Assembly: GCA_965112735.1 (NCBI GenBank)
Contig: OZ218954.1
Span: 1,612,001-1,676,000 of the forward strand
Length of the DNA stretch: 64,000 nucleotides
Reading direction: 5' to 3'
Source of the DNA: Phaeosaccion multiseriatum
Lineage: Eukaryota; Ochrophyta, other classes
The notes under the pieces: model-generated
What the model saw: the letters and a program-made list of their open reading frames with translations, nothing else
What the model was told of the DNA's origin: nothing
Database searches by the model: none
Program-made: the position numbers and the translations under genes
Part shown: positions 58,757-64,000 of the stretch, piece after piece
Numbering within the stretch: position 1 is the stretch's first letter
How the letters are laid out: every line of letters begins with the position of its first letter

Positions 58757-59305
58757 AATCGTCTGCCTCTGTCTCTCTTCCTCCTCCCTCCTCCTTCCCC
58801 TCCTCCTTCTCCTCTTTTTCCTCCTCCCCATCCTTCTTCTCCTCCTCCTCCTCCTCCTGCTGCTGCCTCTATCACTGCCTCCTCTTCACTCGACAGAGGA
58901 AGTAGAGGCATGTAGATAGTCGGCATAGAGTAGCGGGAGTAGAGTAGTAGGAGCAGGGGCGGGAGATGGAGCGTGTCGGGGTGTCGGGGTCAGAGGGGCG
59001 GTGCCACAGGATGCATGCCTAACGCGATCAACACCCAAGTGGGTGACCTCATATTGTGTAAGAGTATGTGCGTAAGGGCAGTCTGGTATACCCTATGTAT
59101 ACTCAGTGGGTTGGCCTCGCTTTCTTCCCTCCCACTCCTCTCTGTCTCTCCCTTACCACCTCTCTGTCCTCTCTTGGGTATGGGGCACCCTTCCTAACCT
59201 GGTGTCCGATTCGAGTAGGCCCGCTTGTCCTTGTTGCCCAGGGCGGTTCTTGCTGCCCAGGGCGGTTCCTCCTCTTCCTCCTCCTCCTCCTCCTCCTCCT
59301 CCTCC
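58757..59305. other. Upstream region of the M16 gene
   Basis: Pyrimidine-rich (TCC/CTC) near 58780-58870 and 59275-59305. Direct repeats GGTGTCGGGGTCAG-like at ~58976-58992 and TTGCCCAGGGCGGTTC at ~59240-59268. No gene seen. Confidence 0.4.
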
Positions 59306-59739
59306 CTACCCTCTCCCAGCCCTCCTCTGTGCCCACAGAGAGATGCTACTGCTCCACTCCTCCTCGCCGAGAGGCCCCTCTAGACGAAGCCCTTCCTCCC
59401 CCACCCCTCCCTCCGAGTGAGTGAGAGAGCCCATCCACCACCAAGCCAGCGAGGAGCCCTCTCCATCACCGCCGCCACCGCCAAGCCCACAAGCCCCCAA
59501 GTGCTGGAGCAGCTCCGCATCTACCGCGGAGGAAGTCGGCGCCAACAACGCCGTAGGAGCAAAAGACGAGAGCATATTTTGCAATCAAGCCCTGCATGGA
59601 GGGAAGGAGCAATCCTGCCGTCCTGTCCAAGTGTCGCGAGGGCGTGAACCTCACTCACCATGCGAAGGGAGGAAGGAAACAATCGACTCGCCCTCGTCCC
59701 TGCGTCCGAACAAGACCAAAATCGACACACAAGTACCAT
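59306..59739 (-). CDS. Candidate 73-aa single-pass membrane protein, possibly mitochondrial
   Basis: Three-exon model: 59739-59659, 59591-59525, 59379-59306. The first intron has strong signals (ATG|GTGAGTGAG and CTCCATGCAG|GG) and is 67 bp. The N-terminus is Arg/Ser-rich (RASRLFPSSLRM), then a hydrophobic helix (LIAKYALVFCSYGVVGADFL), then an acidic and polar tail (GEEEWSSSISLW). The layout resembles small accessory subunits of respiratory complexes, but no family was recognised. The third exon rests only on phase and a weak acceptor. Overlapping plus-strand frames (59421-60056, 59660-60223) are the competing interpretation. Confidence 0.35.
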
Positions 59740-60167
59740 ACCCCCTGAGGTTGCTTGGGGGACCCCCTCCCAAGCCTCGTTACCGGCTGTGCTCGCACGG
59801 CTCAAGGGGGAGAAACTCAAAAGAGACAGAGGGGGGGGGGGAGAGAATGCAGCCAGCTACACCCTGCCAAGGTTCCACCCTCACTTTCCCTTCCCTCCCT
59901 GCCTCCTTGCGCAAGGGCTCGGATTTGGATATTCGAAGGTGTTGTTGTCCTCCCACGGTGACTTGTGGTGCCCTCCGAGGGAAGTGCGTGTCCGCAGCGC
60001 GACGAGACTCTGGCTGCAAGGCCTCCTCGACAGCTGGTGTGGTTGCCCCGCCCTAAAAGTTTCTCGGATGCCCGCCCCGTCAATCGAAACGCCCTTGGCT
60101 TTTCTGTGCGGCGCAGAGAGGAGGGGGCCTGGTGAGCGTGACCGTGCCCAGGCAGAGCTCACACGCC
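59740..60167. other. Gap downstream of the SAYSvFN gene
   Basis: Moderate open frames on both strands but no recognisable domain or convincing splice sites. Probably the 3' UTR of the SAYSvFN gene plus promoter of the candidate small gene. Confidence 0.3.
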
Positions 60168-60896
60168 TCACATCCACTCCCCCTCGTCGCCCACTCCGTC
60201 CTCAAAGACTTCCGCGTGGATAGCCCTCGCCTGCTCCCTCCGCTCCAGGCGCTCCTCGTACCCCCTTCTCTTCTTCTTGCCTCCCACTCGGCGCACTACC
60301 CTCCCCTGCTGCTCTGGTTGCTGCTGCTGCCTCCTGTACTCCTCCTCCTGCTCCTGCTCCTGCTCCTGTTCCCACCTTCTCCTTGGGTCGGGCTGGCGCA
60401 GATCTTGCCTCAGGATCTCCCTCTCAAACTGCTCGGCAGTGATCGTCCCCATAATTGCCTGGCAGCCCCTGTTAAAGACTGAGTAGGCGCTCAGCTCAGA
60501 AGCGTCCCTGTCGCTGTCGTCGAGGCTCAGGTACACTGCGGCGATCAGAAATACGATGAAAAAAACGAGTCCAAAACCCAGAAGACTGCTCCCCACCCAC
60601 GCCAGCAAAAAGAGGCCGCATCGGAGGTAAACGAGGAGCGGGACCCTCAAGAAGGTCTGCAAGCAGGGCTGGGCGTTGGTCGACACAAAGCTGTACAACA
60701 TGACCAGGTTGGTCTGCACTGCTCGCTGAAAGTTGTAGAGCTCGCTCTTGGTGGGCAGAGAGCAGGGCTTCAGCTCGTAAGCGATCGCGCCCAAGACCGA
60801 GAGCACTCCATCTATGCGCTTCCGTCTACTCGGGGTGGTCCGGTCTCTCCTCGCTCTGCCGGCGTTCCCATCTCGGCCCGGCTGAGTTGGCGGCAT
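60168..60896 (-). CDS. SAYSD1: SAYSvFN domain-containing protein (SAYSD1-type)
   Basis: Single exon of 242 aa. A helical N-terminal region is followed by a hydrophobic segment (YLRCGLFLLAWVG, LLGFGLVFFIVFLIAAVYL) and the diagnostic SAYSvFN motif: ELSAYSVFNRGCQAIMGTIT then AEQFEREILRQ, about residues 135-172. In animals SAYSD1 is an ER membrane protein that engages UFM1-modified ribosomes and the translocon for quality control of stalled nascent chains. Oddity: the animal protein ends soon after the motif, but here ~70 residues of Gln/Glu/Arg-rich coiled sequence follow (a polyQ/E run, GGKKKRRGYEERLERREQAR). The start at 60896 is preferred to 60986 because the extra N-terminus is an Arg/Glu low-complexity stretch. 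Confidence 0.85.
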   Translation of the reverse strand: MPPTQPGRDGNAGRARRDRTTPSRRKRIDGVLSVLGAIAYELKPCSLPTKSELYNFQRAVQTNLVMLYSFVSTNAQPCLQTFLRVPLLVYLRCGLFLLAWVGSSLLGFGLVFFIVFLIAAVYLSLDDSDRDASELSAYSVFNRGCQAIMGTITAEQFEREILRQDLRQPDPRRRWEQEQEQEQEEEYRRQQQQPEQQGRVVRRVGGKKKRRGYEERLERREQARAIHAEVFEDGVGDEGEWM

Positions 60897-61140
60897 GTCT
60901 CTTACGTTTTGTGCCTTCTCTTTCTCTCGGGTCTCTCTCGCTCGCTCTCTCCCCCGTTGTGTCGCACAAAGGGGGGAGGATGGCATTGGACGGGATAATA
61001 CATACCCCCAAGGGGGACATCGTGTCGACCCCTTTCAAAAGGCATATATCAGGGCTCCGGAATGGGGAGGTGGGGAAGGAGTACAGCAAGAGCAGCAGCG
61101 GTAGACACCGAAAGCAGCAGGAGCAGCGGACCAGCGGAGT

Positions 61141-61216
<76 letters not shown>

Positions 61217-61251
61217 GAGAGAGAGAGAGAGAAGAGAGGTGAGAAGGCGAG
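60897..61251. promoter_or_regulatory. Divergent promoter region with a (GA)n tract
   Basis: Between the SAYSD1-like start (60896 minus) and the BSD gene start (61252 plus). (GA)n runs from 61143 to 61233, ending 18 bp before the ATG. Confidence 0.45.
61143..61233. repeat. (GA)n tract immediately upstream of the BSD gene
   Basis: About 44 GA units with one GGG interruption; either 5' UTR or a GAGA-type promoter element. Confidence 0.95.
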
Positions 61252-64000
61252 ATGTGGTTCATCAACGATCTCAAGGAGTTCGCCTCAGTGTCCACGGAAA
61301 CGCTAGTCAGCGTAGCTTCGTCCTCGGCGACGGCCATTGGGGACCATGTTGACGCCTTACGGGACCAAGGTGACGGAAGAGGAGGAGGAGGGAGGGGGGG
61401 AGGTAGTGACGATTGGGACGAAGAGGAAGAGAAGGGGCAATCCTCTGCTGAGGAAGGGCGCAGAGGAAGGGGAGCCAGGAGCGGAGGCCGCCACCACGCC
61501 TCGCCCTCGGTAGCTGCACTGGCCAAGCTGCGTGCAGACCCGGCCACATTCTCAAGCGTGAGTATCCTTTTCGTTGACTGTGTGTGGCTTCACGTGTGTG
61601 TGTACATGCGTGTGTGTATGTATGTGTGTGTGCGTTGCTGCTGTGGTGAAATCGTGTGTAGTTCCTTGGCTACTCCCTGTGTTGTGGGGAAATGGGGTCG
61701 GGCGTGCTGGTGCGAGAGGTGTGTGGGTGATGGACCTGAAAGAACGGGCACGTGTATGTACGGATTCTCAAGCTGCTATCTGAGTCCTTCGATTTATCTC
61801 TGCGCCCCCCGCTATTACTCTATGCTTTCTCTCTGTCCGTGTGTGTCACGTCACCAATTGCTCTCCCTCCCTCCCTCCCTCCCCCACAGCCCATCCCTGA
61901 GGCGGAGGAGGCAGCTTACGCCAAATTCTGCCAGGGCTTCAAGCTCGAAGCAAAGACCTCGGAAATCACCACGCTGCTCTCCGACGACCCCTCTCTAGCG
62001 GTCCTTCAGGCAGACCTCGTCTCCCCCTCCCTCACTCATGGCGACTTTTGGACGAGGTACTTTTACAGAGCGGAACGGGTCATCAACCCAAGGCCCTCTG
62101 TGTTGGTGCAGGGGCTGGGGGAGGACGACGATGAGCACGAGGAGCTCTCGTGGGGCGTTGACGACGATGACGACGAGGACAATGGTGGTGGTGATGATGA
62201 AGAGAGTAGTGCTGCCAAGAAGCACGAGGAGGAGGACAAGGAGGGAAGAGATGAAGATGGACCAGCAGAACCCGCTGAGGGGACTGAGGATGAAGGATCA
62301 TCTTGTGGAGCTGGAGCTGGAGCTGCTGTATCGCCTCTGGCAGGGGCGGTATCAGCCGCCCCGGCCTCACCGTCCTCTTCTCGAACAAGTAAGCCAACAA
62401 GAGAAAGATGAGGCTGGAGAGGAGCCCCTATGACCTCTTGAGGTCTGGTTTCTGGTCTTGTACTCGTCAATGTGTGCCCCCTATTCCCCCTTGCTCTCGC
62501 ACGGGGCGCCAACGAACGTCTCTAAGGGCGACACCTCATTGTCGTGCGCTCTCTCATCCGTCCCATCCGACCCCTTTTCTCTCTCCCCACAGAGGGCCAG
62601 TCAGCCGCAGCAGCTCAGGAATCCCACTCTTCTGACGGCCGTGCTGCTGCCGTGGAAGAGTTGCGATCAACGCAACAAGCCCTCGCAAAGAGCAACTCGA
62701 CGGTGGAGGCCCTCACTAAGGCTGCTGCCGCCGCTGCGTTGGAACTGGAGACGGAGCGAGCGGAAAATGAAGAGAAGATGAAGTTGTGGAAAGAGCGGGC
62801 AGAGGTGCGTGGGTGCGTGCGTGCATGCGTGGGGGAAGGGGATGTGTGGGTGGTTGGGCTGGGGAAGGAGGCTCCTTGTCGACACAGCAAATTCCAACTC
62901 GATGGCCGGTGCCGTGATGTGATGCGCTTCGATACCGATCCCGTTTATGGTTTTCGACCTTCAGTGGTAAGGTCACATGAATCGAAAAGTTCAGTATGAA
63001 ATGCAATACGCCTCTCCGTATCATCTGCAGGAGATGAAAGTGCAACGCAACAACTACACCAAAGATGCTGACGTGCTTCGGGAGGAGCTCGAGTGTCTCA
63101 AACAGCAGGTGAGTGAGTGCTTGCGAGAAGAGGGTTTGCTCCGTTCGGTCTCTTTGGAGCATCGTGCGCCCCCCCGATGGGACTTGTCGCGTCGAGTAGA
63201 GGGGCGCTCACTCCTATCTTGTTCCTTCCTTGCTCACTGACTCACTGACTGACTCACTGACTGACTCACTGACTGACTCACTGACTGACTCACTGACTGA
63301 GCGCCTCATCATGTGTCCTTTCTTCCTTGATGCGGAACACTCCATACTCTTATTACTCCGTACTCTATGAAATACACGAGCAGGTAGGCTCCGCGTCAAG
63401 AGGCGGAGGCTTGGAGGCGGGCAGCAGGGAGGGGACTGTCGATGAGCAGGTACGAGCAGCGGGAGGGTGGAGGGAAGGGTAGCTGCGTGTCTGTTTCAGT
63501 CCCATCGGGGCGCGCCCATAGTTCCTGGCCTTTGTACTATTTTTTAATCTTGAGCGTGGTTGGGTGCCCCCGACACCCTCTTTTCAGGTGAAGCGCTTGG
63601 AAGAGGAGCTGAAGGAGGCGAGGGAGATGATCGACCAGGTTAAGGCGGACAGGCACGAGGGTGTCATGGGGGCGCGTGAAGCGGCACAGGAAGCTCTCAT
63701 GACTGCTATGGAACAGGCCGAGGAGGAGAGGGAGGAGGCGGTGGCGGCGGCCTTGGCGGAAGAGCGGGAGAGAAGAGAGCAGGACGTGGAGATGGCAGTA
63801 AAAGAGGCAGTGGATGCAGCAGTGTCGGCGGTGAAAGAGGAGCTGGGGCAGGAGATTGAGCGCCTGCGGATGCGAGAGCGGGAGGTGCAAGAGAGAGCGG
63901 AGAGGGAGAGGGAGGAGGCGCTTTCAGCGATGGAGGTGCAGCACAAGGCGGAGGTAGGGGCATTGCGAACGAAATTGGAGGCCGCCGAAGAGGCAGCTGC
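61252..64000 (+). CDS. BSD-domain protein with long C-terminal coiled coil, 3' end outside window
   Basis: Six exons seen: 61252-61557, 61890-62388, 62593-62804, 63031-63108, 63384-63449, 63588-64000 (open), phases close; more than 520 aa. The N-terminus is MWFINDLKEFASVSTETLVS. The BSD domain (~110-165) has FCQGFKLEAKTSEITTLLSD and PSLTHGDFWTRYFYRAERV with the signature Phe-Trp pair. A long acidic Asp/Glu/Ser linker follows, then heptad-rich coiled coil (VEELRSTQQALAKSNSTVEA, RLEEELKEAREMIDQVKAD). The arrangement resembles the SYAP1/DOS2-type BSD proteins (N-terminal amphipathic region plus BSD) rather than TFIIH p62, though long coiled coils are atypical of both. Function unknown. Confidence 0.8.
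63236..63301. repeat. (CTGACTCA)n minisatellite
   Basis: ACTGACTGACTC units in an intron of the BSD gene. Confidence 0.93.

Noticed and set aside
59421-60223. Two overlapping plus-strand open frames of ~190-210 codons
   Set aside because: No recognisable domain; biased Pro/Arg/Ser composition typical of GC-rich chance frames. Kept only as an alternative to the small minus-strand gene.

Overview
The window is nuclear DNA from a eukaryote. Almost every gene is split by short spliceosomal introns (GT-AG, with one probable GC-AG), the standard genetic code is used with TGA as the commonest stop, and simple-sequence repeats fill most introns. The gene content includes an EF-hand/RCC1/discoidin protein, a tandem two-repeat cyclic-nucleotide-gated-type K+ channel and a eukaryotic MHYT protein. 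Together with the compact, repeat-filled layout this suggests a protist or alga, most plausibly a stramenopile (ochrophyte-like). The lineage is an inference, not something read directly from the sequence.

Exon-intron models were built by hand by matching splice sites, reading-frame phase and protein-family similarity. In the recognised genes all phases close.

Layout: (1) 1-462, minus: 5' part of an unknown gene, divergent from (2) an ankyrin/coiled-coil gene, 651-2824 plus. (3) A short terminal-inverted-repeat element, 2866-3107. (4) The SNARE YKT6, 3332-4764 minus. (5) An FBXO9-type F-box protein, 5146-7281 plus. (6) A poorly resolved stretch with a candidate two-TM protein, 9199-10557 minus. 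(7) Lysosomal aspartylglucosaminidase, 10858-13645 plus. (8) A 1,707-aa double-repeat K+ channel, 14197-22831 minus. (9) An HSPBP1/Fes1-type Hsp70 nucleotide exchange factor, 23055-25080 plus. (10) A 26-exon EF-hand + RCC1 + F5/8C gene, 26227-40063 plus, whose introns hold most of the satellites. (11) A long-chain trans-polyprenyl diphosphate synthase, 40682-44646 minus. (12) A Mic10-like inner-membrane protein, 44904-45693 plus. (13) An MHYT-domain membrane protein with a very long poly-Gly tail, 46568-50837 plus. (14) A full-length M16A (insulysin-type) metalloprotease, 51733-58756 minus. (15) A candidate 73-aa membrane protein, 59306-59739 minus. (16) A SAYSvFN (SAYSD1-type) protein, 60168-60896 minus. 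(17) A BSD-domain coiled-coil protein running off the right edge, 61252-64000 plus.

The genes do not form one pathway. Themes are membrane traffic and proteostasis (YKT6, FBXO9, HSPBP1, M16, SAYSD1, AGA), mitochondrial or isoprenoid functions (polyprenyl synthase, Mic10-like) and signalling (K+ channel, EF-hand/RCC1, MHYT). The most distinctive features are the tandem channel with two degenerate cyclic-nucleotide-binding domains, the EF-hand/RCC1/F5-8C architecture, and a recurring pattern in which the intronic microsatellite unit contains the splice donor or acceptor itself.
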